Positions 44,261 to 54,096 of a DNA stretch of 64,000 nucleotides are shown in pieces. How positions within the stretch are numbered: position 1 is the first letter of the stretch; every line of letters begins with the position of its first letter. Below the pieces are notes generated by a model. The model did no database searches and was not told the DNA's origin. It worked only from the letters and a program-made list of their open reading frames with translations. Source of the stretch: Chitinophaga caseinilytica (lineage in GTDB: Bacteria > Bacteroidota > Bacteroidia > Chitinophagales > Chitinophagaceae); the NCBI RefSeq assembly GCF_038396765.1, contig NZ_CP150096.1, forward strand, positions 2,959,001-3,023,000, read 5' to 3'. Made by a program: the position numbers and the translations under genes.

Positions 44261-47200
44261 TTAGAATTTAACATTTAAACTAACACCCAGTCCGGAAGTG
44301 GAAGGGATCCCGCCGTAGTCGATGCCTACAGACCCGGAACCGATCACACCCGCGCCGGCAGCGCTGGTCTCGGGGTCCATACCGGTGTAGTTCGTGAACA
44401 GCAGCAGGTTGTTGCCGTTGAGGCTCAGCGATGCGTTTTTCACCCATTTCATGCTGGTGAACATTCCCTGCGGGAGGTTGTAGGTGAGCGACAGCGAGCG
44501 CAGGCGCATCCAGTTCACTTTTTCCACGAAGAAGGGGATATGGTTCAGGTACATTTCGCGGTAGAATTTCTCCGTAGCTTTTACGGTAGCGGTTTTAGCC
44601 TCGTACTTGTTGGTGCCGGGGTTCATGGAAACGCCGGTGAGGGTGATGTCCTGGTCACGGTTTTCGGTGATGGTGCTGAGGCCGTTGCTCACGAGCATGT
44701 ATTCCGTTCCGTTGAACACATCTCCGCCCAGCCGGAAATCCCACAGGAAGGAAAGGTTCCAGTTTTTGTAGGTGAAGCTGTTGTTGATGCCGCCCAGCAG
44801 GTTGGGCTCGCGGTTGCCCACGTTTTCGGTGGTGTTGCCGGAGATTTTGGGCAGGCCGGTCACCCAGTCGAGGATGGTGTTGCCGTTTTCGTCGTGCTGC
44901 CAGCGCGAGCCGCTGAGGCCCATGAAGTTGCCGCCGTCGAACGAGGCTGCTTTCGCATTGCCGACCTGCACGTCTGTCACGTAAAGGATGGGCAGGGCAG
45001 CGGGGAGCGATTTCACGGTGCCTTTGTTTTTGGAGAAGTTCAGCGCCACGTCCCAGTTGAAATCCTTTTTGCGGATGGGGTTGGCGTTGATAGACACTTC
45101 AATCCCCCGGTTCTCGATCTCGCCGGTATTCACATAGCTGAGGATGTAGCCGGTGGCGTTGGACACGCGGGGCTGGAGGATCTGGTCGCGGCTGTTGTTG
45201 ATGTAATACGTTACGTCCAGCCCGAGGCGGTTGCCGAGGAACCGCAGTTCCGTACCTACTTCTGTGGATGTAGTGGTTTCCGGTTTCATGTTCGGGTTAC
45301 CGCGCGTCCATTCATTGCGGAAACCGCCGCCGATGGTCAATTCCGGCGTTTTCAGGTAAGTGGCGGTCTGGTAAGCCGGCGCCACTTTGCCCACCTGGGC
45401 CCAGGAAGCGCGCACCTTGCCGTAGCTGAGGATGCTGTTCTTTTCCATCAGTTCGGTGAAGACGAAACTGCCGCTCACGGCGGGGTAGAAGAACGACCAG
45501 TTATCTTGCGTGAGGGTAGACGTCCAGTCGTTACGCCCCGTGGCGCTCAGGAACACCATATTTTTATACGAAACGCGGAGATCGCCGTAAGCGCCCACGA
45601 GCCTGGAGCGGTCGAGCTTCTGCAGGGCGTAGCGGTCGCGGCGGTCGGCGTTGTTGATGGTCCATTTGTTGGGCAGCAGGAGGTTTTCCGCGCGGAGGGA
45701 ATTGGATTTCGTTTTGAAATCTTCCGCGGTGGTGCCCAGCAGGAAGTTCAGGTCCCAATCCCTGCCGATGTTCTTGTGGAAGTTCAGCATGAAGTTGGAA
45801 TTGATGTATTGATAGTTCCTGTCCGTTTCGGAGATCATCCCTTTCAGCCAGGCTTCCTTCACGGAGGAGCCGGGGGAAACGATGGTGGAGAACTGGGTCA
45901 CGTAATTATCGATACCGAGGCGATAGGTAGCGTCCAGCCAGTCGGTGATTTTCACGTTGGCGTAGGCCGTTCCCAGCCAGCGGTTGGTTTTATCGCCCTG
46001 CGGGTTGCGGTGCAGGATCCAGTTCGGGTTTTCGAGGTCGCCGTCGGCATCGAGGCTGATGGCGGGCAGGAGGCGGACCTTTGCGCCATTGGGATCGAGC
46101 CAGTACCGCATGTCGCGGTTACGGGGCCATACCAGCGCGCCTTCCAGCGCACCGTTGGTTTTGGCTTCCCAGAGCCCGTTGGCCGTGAGGGTTTTGGTGG
46201 TGTTGGCGTGGGAGAAGGAAGAATTGATACCGAAAGTGAACCGCCCTACCTTCTGTTCACCGTTAAAGCGGACCGTGGAGCGGTTGAAGCCCGTGGTAGG
46301 CACGATGCCGGTTTGCCGGAGATCGGAGCCGGAAAGGAAGAAGTTCCCGTTCTTGTTGCCGCCCGTAACGGTGAAGCTGTTATCGAACGCCTGGCCGTGC
46401 TGGAAAAAGTTGCGGACGTTGTCGTACACTTCCTCGCCTGCTTCGAAGCGTTTGCCCCAGGAAACGGTGGTTTGGTCGGTGAACGAGCCGTTCAGCGAAG
46501 AGCCCTGCTTGAAGGTGCTTTGCTGTTTCGGTAGTTTGTTCACCCAGCTGTTGGTGTACCGGGATGTGATGGATGCGCTCACGGCGCCGTCTTTGCCCTT
46601 TTTGGTGGTGATGACGATGGCGCCGTTGGCCGCGCGGATGCCGTAGAGGGCCGCGGCGGCGGGGCCTTTCAGCACCGAAATGCTTTCGATGTCTTCCGGG
46701 TTGAGGTCCATCGCGCGGTTGGAGTTGGTGGTGGAGCGGTTGATCATCCCGTCGAAGGCGCTGTTGTCTCCCTGGCCGGTGGAGTTATCGATCGGCATAC
46801 CGTCTACCACGAACAGGGGCTGGTTGTCGCGCTCGAGCGAGGTGCCGCCGCGGATAACGATGGAGGCGGAGGAGCCGGGGGCGCCACCGGAGTTGGTGAT
46901 GTTGAGGCCGGCGATCTTGCCGTTGAGGGAATTGATGAGGTTGGGATCCTTGTTTTTCATCAGTTCATCGGCCTTGATGTCTTGCACGGAATACCCCAAT
47001 GCCTTTCGTTCCTTTTTGATGCCCATGGCGGTTACCACCACTTCGCCGAGCGCGCTGGAACTGGTTTCCATTAAGACGCGGAGCGTGGCGTTATCCCCGA
47101 TCAGCACGTCTTTGGTGACATAGCCGATAAAGGAGAACTCCAGCACTTCGCCGGGCGCTGCGGAGATGGTGAACTGGCCGGATGGGTTGGTTTGCGCATA

Positions 47201-47359
47201 GCGCGTGGTGCCTTTGATACGGATGGAGACGCCGGGCATAGGTGTGCCGTCGTCTCCCTGCACGGTGCCGGTGATGGCTTTTTGCTGGGCCGGGGAGATG
47301 GCTGGCAGCAATAGGAGTATTAACGACAAAGCCGTTAATAGCCTGAGCATGTTTCTCAT
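44261..47359 (-). CDS. SusC/RagA TonB-dependent transporter (no STN domain)
   Basis: 1032 aa from ATG 47359. Signal peptide (LRLLTALSLILLLLPAISPA), CarboxypepD_reg-like domain about 30-105 (ITGTVQGDDGTPMPGVSIRI), plug IVIRGGTSLERDNQPLFVVD and SVLKGPAAAALYGIRAANGA, barrel ending GIPSTSGLGVSLNVKF. There is no STN domain, so no direct sigma/FecR signalling is expected. Two genes, SusC then SusD, make the operon; no enzyme is linked. An in-frame upstream extension to 47431 lacks signal-peptide character. Confidence 0.94.
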   Translation of the reverse strand: MRNMLRLLTALSLILLLLPAISPAQQKAITGTVQGDDGTPMPGVSIRIKGTTRYAQTNPSGQFTISAAPGEVLEFSFIGYVTKDVLIGDNATLRVLMETSSSALGEVVVTAMGIKKERKALGYSVQDIKADELMKNKDPNLINSLNGKIAGLNITNSGGAPGSSASIVIRGGTSLERDNQPLFVVDGMPIDNSTGQGDNSAFDGMINRSTTNSNRAMDLNPEDIESISVLKGPAAAALYGIRAANGAIVITTKKGKDGAVSASITSRYTNSWVNKLPKQQSTFKQGSSLNGSFTDQTTVSWGKRFEAGEEVYDNVRNFFQHGQAFDNSFTVTGGNKNGNFFLSGSDLRQTGIVPTTGFNRSTVRFNGEQKVGRFTFGINSSFSHANTTKTLTANGLWEAKTNGALEGALVWPRNRDMRYWLDPNGAKVRLLPAISLDADGDLENPNWILHRNPQGDKTNRWLGTAYANVKITDWLDATYRLGIDNYVTQFSTIVSPGSSVKEAWLKGMISETDRNYQYINSNFMLNFHKNIGRDWDLNFLLGTTAEDFKTKSNSLRAENLLLPNKWTINNADRRDRYALQKLDRSRLVGAYGDLRVSYKNMVFLSATGRNDWTSTLTQDNWSFFYPAVSGSFVFTELMEKNSILSYGKVRASWAQVGKVAPAYQTATYLKTPELTIGGGFRNEWTRGNPNMKPETTTSTEVGTELRFLGNRLGLDVTYYINNSRDQILQPRVSNATGYILSYVNTGEIENRGIEVSINANPIRKKDFNWDVALNFSKNKGTVKSLPAALPILYVTDVQVGNAKAASFDGGNFMGLSGSRWQHDENGNTILDWVTGLPKISGNTTENVGNREPNLLGGINNSFTYKNWNLSFLWDFRLGGDVFNGTEYMLVSNGLSTITENRDQDITLTGVSMNPGTNKYEAKTATVKATEKFYREMYLNHIPFFVEKVNWMRLRSLSLTYNLPQGMFTSMKWVKNASLSLNGNNLLLFTNYTGMDPETSAAGAGVIGSGSVGIDYGGIPSTSGLGVSLNVKF

Positions 47360-47788
47360 GGTAGCTGATTTTGTGAAAGAATATAACTGGTTGACAAATA
47401 GTGACATAGCTGAGCTGCATGCACATTGCACGATTTAAATTGGTTGCCGTTCCCGTGTCTTTTGGGCAAAGGGTTATCCAGACGTGGGTTTCCCGTTTGT
47501 TTTACAATGTGTTAAGGAATAGCGATTTGATTTTGATAAATATGCTGTCGTACTCGATGATTTCCCGTTGAAAAGCGTTTTCCCTGACCGGAATTGCGAA
47601 TTCGACACCAATATAAGCGCAAAACCCGGTGAAATCAATGGATGTGGATTATTTTTTATTTCATATGCTTGCGAATTGCTTTCAGGGTGTTTACATTTAC
47701 GCTTTGAAATCCCCCATATCGCCCCATGATTTGTATTTTATTGATTGTTAACGGTATAGGATTTCGGGGGATGATCGGGTAGGCTTGA
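47360..47788. other. Divergent control region between SusC and marR (~430 bp)
   Basis: Long, AT-rich, no ORF. The reverse -7 pattern CAAAnnTA is not found for the SusC side, so its promoter may use another sigma factor. The right end runs into the MarR operator and promoter. Confidence 0.5.
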
Positions 47789-47806
47789 TAGTTTAACATT
47801 TAACTA
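47789..47806. promoter_or_regulatory. Putative MarR operator 1 (autoregulation)
   Basis: TAGTTTAACATTTAACTA is an 18-bp imperfect palindrome (14 of 18 symmetric positions: TAGTTnAA nn TTnAACTA). It lies 8 bp before the TATCTTTG box of marR, where a repressor would block polymerase. An almost identical sequence is found before tolC. Confidence 0.65.
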
Positions 47807-47814
47807 ATTTACTG

Positions 47815-47822
47815 TATCTTTG
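47815..47822 (+). promoter_or_regulatory. TAnnTTTG -7 element, marR
   Basis: TATCTTTG, 7 nt before ATG 47830, again a leaderless spacing. Adjacent to operator 1. Confidence 0.6.
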
Positions 47823-47829
47823 CATTGTT

Positions 47830-48276
47830 ATGATACCATCGAAAGAATTTGAGCATATCCGCAATACCCTGGACGCGATCACCAGTTTGCGGTCGGCCAT
47901 GCGGCAGTTCATCTCCAAAAAGATCAAGGAAGGGAATTATGACATCACGTACGAGATGATGCAGCTGCTGTTGGTGCTGTGGCGCGGCCATGAAGTGAAC
48001 CAGCAGGAGATCGCCAACCTGCTCATCAAGAACAAGGCGAGCATCACCCCGTTGATCGACAACCTCAGCAAGCGCAAGCTCGTGGTGCGGACGGAAGACC
48101 CGTCTGACCGTCGCAACAAGATCATCGCCCTTACCAAGGCCGGGCGTGAGTACATGGAGGCGTTCAGCCCGGTGCTCGACGATTTCTTCCATCGGATAGA
48201 GACCGGCGTGACCATGGCCGAACTGGAAATGGTGAGCGAAGTGCTGATGAAAATGCGGAGGAACCTGGTGTCCTGA
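47830..48276 (+). CDS. MarR-family transcriptional repressor
   Basis: 148 aa. Winged-helix core: NYDITYEMMQLLLVLWRGHE, NQQEIANLLIKNKASITPLI (recognition helix), DNLSKRKLVVRTEDPSDRRN (wing), KIIALTKAGREYM; coiled dimer helices at both ends. Divergent from SusC and first gene of an efflux cluster. Two near-identical palindromes (47789 and 48291) suggest it represses itself and the tolC-emrAB operon and is relieved by a toxic ligand. Confidence 0.93.
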   Translation: MIPSKEFEHIRNTLDAITSLRSAMRQFISKKIKEGNYDITYEMMQLLLVLWRGHEVNQQEIANLLIKNKASITPLIDNLSKRKLVVRTEDPSDRRNKIIALTKAGREYMEAFSPVLDDFFHRIETGVTMAELEMVSEVLMKMRRNLVS

Positions 48277-48290
48277 TTTTTTTGCCCTAA

Positions 48291-48308
48291 TGGTTAAAGA
48301 TTTAACTA
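48291..48308. promoter_or_regulatory. Putative MarR operator 2 (tolC-emrAB)
   Basis: TGGTTAAAGATTTAACTA matches operator 1 at 15 of 18 positions. A further GTTTAAC half-site lies at 48315-48321. It is the only prominent repeat in the 56-bp gap before tolC. Confidence 0.65.
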
Positions 48309-48332
48309 TATAATGTTTAACGAAGATTGATC

Positions 48333-49646
48333 ATGAAGAACATACTTGTCATATGGACGGCGATATTACTGGCATCGGGGCCTTTGCAGGCGCAGGATTC
48401 CCTGCGCCGGGTGGTGCCGCTCCCGGAGATATTCCGCCTCACCGAAACGGCGAACCCTTCGCTGAAGGTGTCTGCCGCCGGCGTAGCCCTGGCGCGCCAG
48501 CAAACGGAAGTGGCGCGGCTCCAGCGGTTGCCGGGCCTCAACGCCTCGCTGGGAGCGGGGTACATGGGCGATCCGCTCATCATCGACCGGAACTTTTCCA
48601 ACACCACGAGCGTAGCGATGCCCAGTTTCACGAACTCGTTCGCGCTGCAGGCTACCCAGCTCATCTTCAAAGGGAACCAGGTGAAAAACAACATCGCCGC
48701 GGCCACGCTCCGCGAGCAACTGGCGGAACTGGGGCTGGAAAAGAACACGCAGGACATGAAGCTCCTCGCCGCCGGGAACTACTTCGACCTCTACAAACTC
48801 TACAACCAGCGGAAGGTGTATGCAGACAACATCGCCCTGGCCGGCGAACGCCTCAAAAACATCCGCCGGATGCACGCGGAAGGGATGGTGACGCGCAACG
48901 ACGTGATCCGGAACGAACTGTTGCTGTCTAACCTGCAACTGGCATCCAACGTCATCGGCAACAACATCAACATCCTCAATAAACAACTCACCACGGCGCT
49001 CGGCCTGCCCGATGAACTGCTCATCCTCCCCGATACCACTTTGCTGGAGGAACACCCGGCAGTGAAAGACATCCGCTATTACCAGGCCCTCGTGCCGGGG
49101 CACCAGCCGGATGTGAAAATGGCCGCCAAAAGCACGGAGATCGCGCAGGCGGGACTGAAAGTCACGAAGGCGGACAGGCTCCCTTCGCTGTCGGCCTACG
49201 CGGGCAATAACCTGTCGAGGCCCGTGACGTCGGTGAGCCCCGCGCTCGACGCATATGCGAACGGCTGGCAGGCGGGATTAACGCTTTCCTTCAATATCGC
49301 GTCTATCTACACGGCCCCGAAACACATCAGACAGGCGGAACTGCAGGTGGACCAGTACCGCGCGGTGGAAATGGAGAAAATCCAGCAAGCGGGCGTGGCG
49401 GTGAACGCGGCGTACGTGAAGCACAACGAAGCCATCACGCAATGGCAGACGCTGGAGCAGAACCGGCGCCTGGCGGAAGAAAACTACCGCATCATCGAAA
49501 AGAAATACCTCAACCAGCTGGCCCTGGCCGTAGACCTGCTCGATGCCACCAACGCCAAGCTGGACGCGGAACTGCAATACACGAACGCGGAAATCAATAT
49601 CCTCTTCACCTATTACCAGCTCCTCAAAACCACCGGACAATTATAA
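48333..49646 (+). CDS. TolC-family outer-membrane efflux protein
   Basis: 437 aa from ATG 48333 (a TTG at 48327 lies in frame). Signal peptide MKNILVIWTAILLASGPLQA. Paired long alpha-helical repeats with ETANPSLKVSAAGVALARQQ, NSFALQATQLIFKGNQVKNN, AANYF-like LLAAGNYFDLYKLYNQRKVY, and LTLSFNIASIYTAPKHIRQA give the two-fold OEP (TolC) pattern. Forms the outer-membrane channel of the pump. Confidence 0.92.
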   Translation: MKNILVIWTAILLASGPLQAQDSLRRVVPLPEIFRLTETANPSLKVSAAGVALARQQTEVARLQRLPGLNASLGAGYMGDPLIIDRNFSNTTSVAMPSFTNSFALQATQLIFKGNQVKNNIAAATLREQLAELGLEKNTQDMKLLAAGNYFDLYKLYNQRKVYADNIALAGERLKNIRRMHAEGMVTRNDVIRNELLLSNLQLASNVIGNNINILNKQLTTALGLPDELLILPDTTLLEEHPAVKDIRYYQALVPGHQPDVKMAAKSTEIAQAGLKVTKADRLPSLSAYAGNNLSRPVTSVSPALDAYANGWQAGLTLSFNIASIYTAPKHIRQAELQVDQYRAVEMEKIQQAGVAVNAAYVKHNEAITQWQTLEQNRRLAEENYRIIEKKYLNQLALAVDLLDATNAKLDAELQYTNAEINILFTYYQLLKTTGQL

Positions 49647-49667
49647 ACACACAACACACTACATACA

Positions 49668-50732
49668 ATGGCAACGCAACATAACAACAACAGGAAAACA
49701 GGCCGGCACAAACGGCGGATGATGTACGTCAACATCGCCGCGTTCGTGCTCATTGCCGCGGGGCTCGTTTGGGTGCTCCGCCAGTATTTCCATGTGGGCG
49801 ACGGCAGCTATACCAATGCCGCGCAGGTGGAGGCTTTCATCAACCCCATCAACACCCGCGTGCCGGGTTACATCAAAGAAATCCGTTTCATCGAGCACCA
49901 GGCAGTGAAGCAGGGCGATACACTGGTGGTGATAGACGACCGCGAGCTGCAAACGGCCCTCGCGCAGGCGGAAGCGGCGTATGCCAACGCCCTGGCGGCG
50001 AAGGCTACTACGGCATCTTCCGTGCGGACGGTCAGGAACAACATCGGTGTGTCGGAAGCGAACATCGCCGGCGCGAAAGCCCGGCTCTGGAACGCGGAAC
50101 AGAATTATAAAAGATACGAAAGCCTGCTGAAGGACGATGCCGTTACCCGTCAGCAGTTCGAACAGATGAAAACGGAATACGACGCGCAGAAAGCCACTTA
50201 CGACGCCCTCGTGAACCAGCGTACCACCACCAGCCTGAGCGCCGATGAAACGGCCACCCGGCTGGCGGTGAACGACGCGGAGATCAAACGCGCCAAAGCG
50301 GCGCTGGACATGGCCCGCCTCAATATCGGCTACACCGTCATCACCGCCCCGCACAACGGGTTCGTGGGCCGGCGGAGCATCAACGAAGGGCAGTTGCTCC
50401 AGGCGGGGCAACAGGTGGCCACGATCGTGACGAGCGAACAGAAATGGGTGACCGCCAATTACCGCGAGCGGCAGATGGACAAGATCCGGATCGGCCGGAA
50501 GCTCCGCATTAAGGTGGATGCGCTCGGCGATAAGGAATACATCGGTGAAGTGACGGCCATTTCAGCCGCCACGGGGAGTCGCTACGCCTCCGTGCCTGTA
50601 GATAACTCGACCGGCAACTTCGTGAAAGTGCAGCAACGGATACCGGTGCGCATCGAATTCACGCAAGACAATGCCCCGGAAGCCCTCGCGCTGCTGCGCG
50701 CCGGGATGAACGTGGTGATCACACTCGATTAA
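49668..50732 (+). CDS. HlyD/EmrA-type membrane fusion protein
   Basis: 354 aa. One N-terminal membrane helix (MMYVNIAAFVLIAAGLVWVL), split biotinyl-lipoyl domain (VEAFINPINTRVPGYIKEIR, GDTLVVIDDRELQTALAQAE), a coiled-coil hairpin, then GYTVITAPHNGFVGRRSINE and a beta-barrel domain (VTANYRERQMDKIRIGRKLR). Bridges the inner-membrane pump to TolC. 21 bp after tolC; the pump gene starts 2 bp after its stop. Confidence 0.93.
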   Translation: MATQHNNNRKTGRHKRRMMYVNIAAFVLIAAGLVWVLRQYFHVGDGSYTNAAQVEAFINPINTRVPGYIKEIRFIEHQAVKQGDTLVVIDDRELQTALAQAEAAYANALAAKATTASSVRTVRNNIGVSEANIAGAKARLWNAEQNYKRYESLLKDDAVTRQQFEQMKTEYDAQKATYDALVNQRTTTSLSADETATRLAVNDAEIKRAKAALDMARLNIGYTVITAPHNGFVGRRSINEGQLLQAGQQVATIVTSEQKWVTANYRERQMDKIRIGRKLRIKVDALGDKEYIGEVTAISAATGSRYASVPVDNSTGNFVKVQQRIPVRIEFTQDNAPEALALLRAGMNVVITLD

Positions 50733-50734
50733 TC

Positions 50735-52338
50735 ATGAACCAGTTATACGACAAAGGACTTTTTCACAGCTGGGTGCCCAGGCCCTGGCGCTGCTGCTCA
50801 TCGGCGTTTTCGAGCTGCCGGTGCTGGCGGCCGCGGGTGTATATACCGGTAATATCAGCGATATGGTGGGGAGCCTCGGCACTTATACCGAAGTGATCTC
50901 GATGGCCAATTACGCCAACGTGATCGGCATGGGGGCCGTGGTGCCGGTGATCTTGCGGCTGGAGCGGCGGTTCCGGGGGAAGGAATTGCTCCTAGGCTGC
51001 TTCCTGGCGCTGGCGGCGCTTTCCGTGCTATGCGCCATGACCACGGAGCCCCTGGTAATCGTGGGCGCTTCGTTCCTCATGGGCATTTTCAAGATGCTGG
51101 CTTTGCTGAAAATGATCCCCGTGATCATGTTCCTCATCACGCCCACCGGCGACCGCGGCAAATTCTATTCGTTTTACTATACCATCAGCATCGTGACGAG
51201 CCAGCTGGTGATCTGGGGGACCACCGGCCTGGCGTACAAATCTGAATGGCAGGCGGTGTATTATGCGATAGCGGGGATTTTACTGATCAACGCATTGCTG
51301 GCTGTGATTTTCATGCATAACAAGCGCAGTGCGCGGGCGGTGTCTTTGAAAGGCATCGACTGGTGGAGCATGGCGATCTTCGCCGCTGCTTTTCTGTTGC
51401 TGGATTATGTGCTGGTGTTTGCGCGGCAGCAGGCCTGGTTTTCGTCCACATCGATCCAGTGGGCGGCAGTGGGGTTTGTGTTGATGGCGGGCCTGTTCAT
51501 ATGGCGCCAGCTAATGCTTCGACATCCCTTCATAGACGTGCGCGTTTTCCGGAAAACGCCCGTGTGGCATGGATTGCTGTTGTTGATGAGCCTGGGCGTG
51601 TATATGGGCACCGCGGCCATGCAAACCACATTCACCACAGGCGTGCTGGGGTACGACAACTATACCAACGCCATCCTCTACGCCTGGATGATCCCCGGTA
51701 TCATCGCCGGCGGCATCATGGGCGCGGTGGGCTTTAAACGGGGATGGCATCTCAAATACTTCATTTTCGGCGGCTATCTGTGTTTCATGGCGTATAGCGT
51801 GAGCATGTACTTCCTCATGGCGCCCGTCATCGACATCGAATATCTCTACGTCATCAGTGTGGTAAAGGGTTTGGGGATGACGGTCCTGTTCATCGGGATC
51901 TGGTATTACGCCATGAGCACCCTCCCGATGGATGAAATGCTGAGTGCCGTGAGCGTGCTCATGGTGGTGCGGACCTTCGTGGGCGTAGCGCTTTTCGCCG
52001 CGGTGTATTCCTGGGCGCAATACCAGCTGCAATGGCAAAGCGCCGCTAATCTGGCCACCGGGATGGATGCCGTTGCCTACGACGGCGGGATGGCGCTATA
52101 CGGCCAATTGCAGGTGCAGGCAGTGCTGGATGCCACCAAAACGCTGTACGGGTACGTATGCATCGGGGGGCTTTTCATTTTGACGTATGTGTTGACGCAT
52201 CACTTCGGCCGGCTGGATTTCCGGCGGATGGTGACGATCAGTCGCGCGATTTCCGGGACGCCGCTGAAGGCGCGTTTCCGCAGGAGGAGGGACGACGATG
52301 AGGGGGATGCGGTGGCCGCCGCGGCAGCGGCGGCTTGA
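50735..52338 (+). pseudogene. EmrB/DHA2-type MFS efflux pump, apparent frameshift near its start
   Basis: ATG 50735 begins MNQLYDKGLFHSWVP, a start expected for this family, but the frame then shifts: it ends at TGA 50894, while the pump continues in another frame from ALALLLIGVFELPVLAAAGV onward. One extra C in GTGCCCAGG (50774-50782) would restore HSWVPQALALLLIG and a single protein of about 534 aa with ~14 membrane helices. The rest is intact (a GTG at 50821 gives 505 aa). The C-terminus is basic then poly-Ala (RRRRDDDEGDAVAAAAAAA). Either a sequencing indel or a recent inactivation. Confidence 0.85.
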
Positions 52339-52604
52339 GTTGTAATGGGAGAGACCGGAAGTTGTGGTTGGATTTCGGTGTTTGGCACGGCGTGGGATAG
52401 ATTCCAGAATATCCCAGGCGCGATGACGATGTGCGATTCAAATCCTCCGGTTCAGGAAGTCACAGCACACGCCTACTATCACTCCCCAACAGCTTCAAAA
52501 TCATTTACAACGTTGGAAATCGGTCAAAGACCGCCACGGATGCAATTCCGCCGGAAAATTCCCGGAAAATTCCCATATTGAGTCAAAATAATCTTACAAA
52601 ACAT

Positions 52605-53441
52605 ATGTCTACAAGAAGAAACTTCCTGTTGCAAACCGCATTGGGACTGGTCGCCACCGCGGCGGGGCCCCTGGCTGCGGTAGCGGCGGCGCCGAAGCCG
52701 GAAGGCCAGCGCTTCCCCATGGGCATGGCGGGTTACACCTTCGCCAAGTTCAGTGTGGATGAAGCGATCGCCCAGATGCAACGCGCCGGCATCGAGTACA
52801 TTTCCGTGAAAGACATCCACCTGCCCCTGAACAGCTCGGAAGAGAAGATCGCCGAAGTCCTGGGTAAGTTCAAAGCGGCCGGCATCAAGGTGTACGCCGT
52901 GGGTGTGATTTACATGAAAACCGAAAAGGCCGTGGATGAGGCGTTCGCCTATGCTGCGAAGGTGGGCGTTCCCCTGATCGTGGGTGTTCCCAATCCCGAA
53001 TTGCTCGATTACACAGAGGCAAAGATCAAAGCGACGAACATCCGCCTGGCGATCCACAACCATGGCCCGGAAGACAAGCTCTACCCCGGTCCCAAAAACG
53101 TGTACGACCTCATCAAGCACCGCGACGCGCGCATGGGCATTTGCCTGGACATCGGTCACGCCATGCGGGCAGGAGAGGAGCCCGGCCAGGCGATGAAGCT
53201 GTACAAAGACCGTATTTTCGATCTGCACCTGAAAGATGTGACGGTGGCCTCCAACCAGGGGAAACCCACGGAGATCGGCCGCGGGGTCATTAATTTCCCC
53301 GGCTTTGTGCAATCGATGGCAAGGATTAATTATAAGGGCATTTGCAGTATAGAGTATGAGAAGAACATGGCGGACCCGCTGCCGGGGATCGCGGAGGGGA
53401 AAGGGTTTTTTGAGGGGGTGGTGAGGAGTTTGGTGAAGTAG
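52605..53441 (+). CDS. Tat-exported sugar phosphate isomerase/epimerase-like protein
   Basis: 278 aa from ATG 52605. Twin-arginine-type start MSTRRNFLLQTALGLVATAA, then a xylose-isomerase-like TIM barrel: GYTFAKFSVDEAIAQMQRAG, VPLIVGVPNPELLDYTE, RLAIHNHGPEDKLYPGPKNV, GICLDIGHAMRAGEEP, FDLHLKDVTVASNQGKP, CSIEYEKN. Metal ligands (the His/Asp/Glu set) appear present. Periplasmic sugar epimerase or dehydrase is likely. Last gene of the GC-rich part; earlier ATG-less extension is shadow. Confidence 0.88.
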   Translation: MSTRRNFLLQTALGLVATAAGPLAAVAAAPKPEGQRFPMGMAGYTFAKFSVDEAIAQMQRAGIEYISVKDIHLPLNSSEEKIAEVLGKFKAAGIKVYAVGVIYMKTEKAVDEAFAYAAKVGVPLIVGVPNPELLDYTEAKIKATNIRLAIHNHGPEDKLYPGPKNVYDLIKHRDARMGICLDIGHAMRAGEEPGQAMKLYKDRIFDLHLKDVTVASNQGKPTEIGRGVINFPGFVQSMARINYKGICSIEYEKNMADPLPGIAEGKGFFEGVVRSLVK

Positions 53442-53459
53442 GGTTCCTGATTTTTGGAG

Positions 53460-53495
53460 GGCTCCATGGCTGTAGTGGTCATGGAGCCTTTTTCT
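53460..53495 (+). terminator. Terminator of the sugar isomerase gene
   Basis: GGCTCCATG and CATGGAGCC, 9-bp stem, followed by TTTTTC. Marks the right end of the GC-rich DNA. Confidence 0.8.
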
Positions 53496-53619
53496 GTCAC
53501 TGCATTTTGGATGCCGTAAGTGTCTGTATTTTTATTTAACTCAAAGATTCCGTTAGCTTCGACAAGTTGAGTATTCTCGCCATTCCGAATGTGCCAAACA
53601 TTTATTGCATTTTCTAATT

Positions 53620-54014
53620 GAGCTGAAGTAGTGATTTAGTTTCGCGAGTAATTTTTTTATTGTTGCCATTGGATGTACGATTTCATTGTAGTGTGGGCTG
53701 ATTGATGCCAAAGCTTTGAGAGGAGCAGATTGTTTTCATCCCCCATACGAACTGAAAAGGGATAGTAAAAATCCTACATTTAGAGTAGAAATAGGCGATC
53801 CATGCAACACTGTTCAGGTTAATGATCATATTTATGGACTTAGTTCAGCTCTAATTGATCCCAGTGCCAGTAATGGAGGCAATTTTATTTGTTGTATAAA
53901 AATTGTAGTCGATACGGGACCTTGCATTGATCAGCCAACTATTGATCCTACCGATACTTTATCTGTGGTAAGTATAAAGTTTCACAAGCTTACTGCAAGT
54001 CAACTGCTAATTAG
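53620..54014 (+). pseudogene. Decayed copy A of the 8-Cys exported protein family
   Basis: Aligns codon for codon with the intact gene at 54097 and the one at 56886, but: no start codon (GAG CTG AAG TAG TGA where the others have ATG...), an in-frame TAG at 53689-53691 in the leader, loss of two of the eight family cysteines in the body (GC pairs to RD, and C85 lost), and a 1-nt deletion near 53966-53972 that takes the last part (KYKVSQAYCKSTAN in the other frame) out of frame. An ATG-less reading frame covers 53716-54048. The family features ADCF, DHIYGLS, IDPS, ICCIKIV, DQPTIDP are still visible. Confidence 0.8.
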
Positions 54015-54096
54015 TTATCAATTTACATTTACTAACTGTGGTTGTTAAACTTATTGAAACGACATTGAATATTAACAATACATAAAATCCCCTATT

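Noticed and set aside
52345..52604. Coding extension upstream of the sugar isomerase
   Set aside because: The open frame from 52431 precedes the twin-arginine start at 52605 without any protein-like pattern; the region is a leader.
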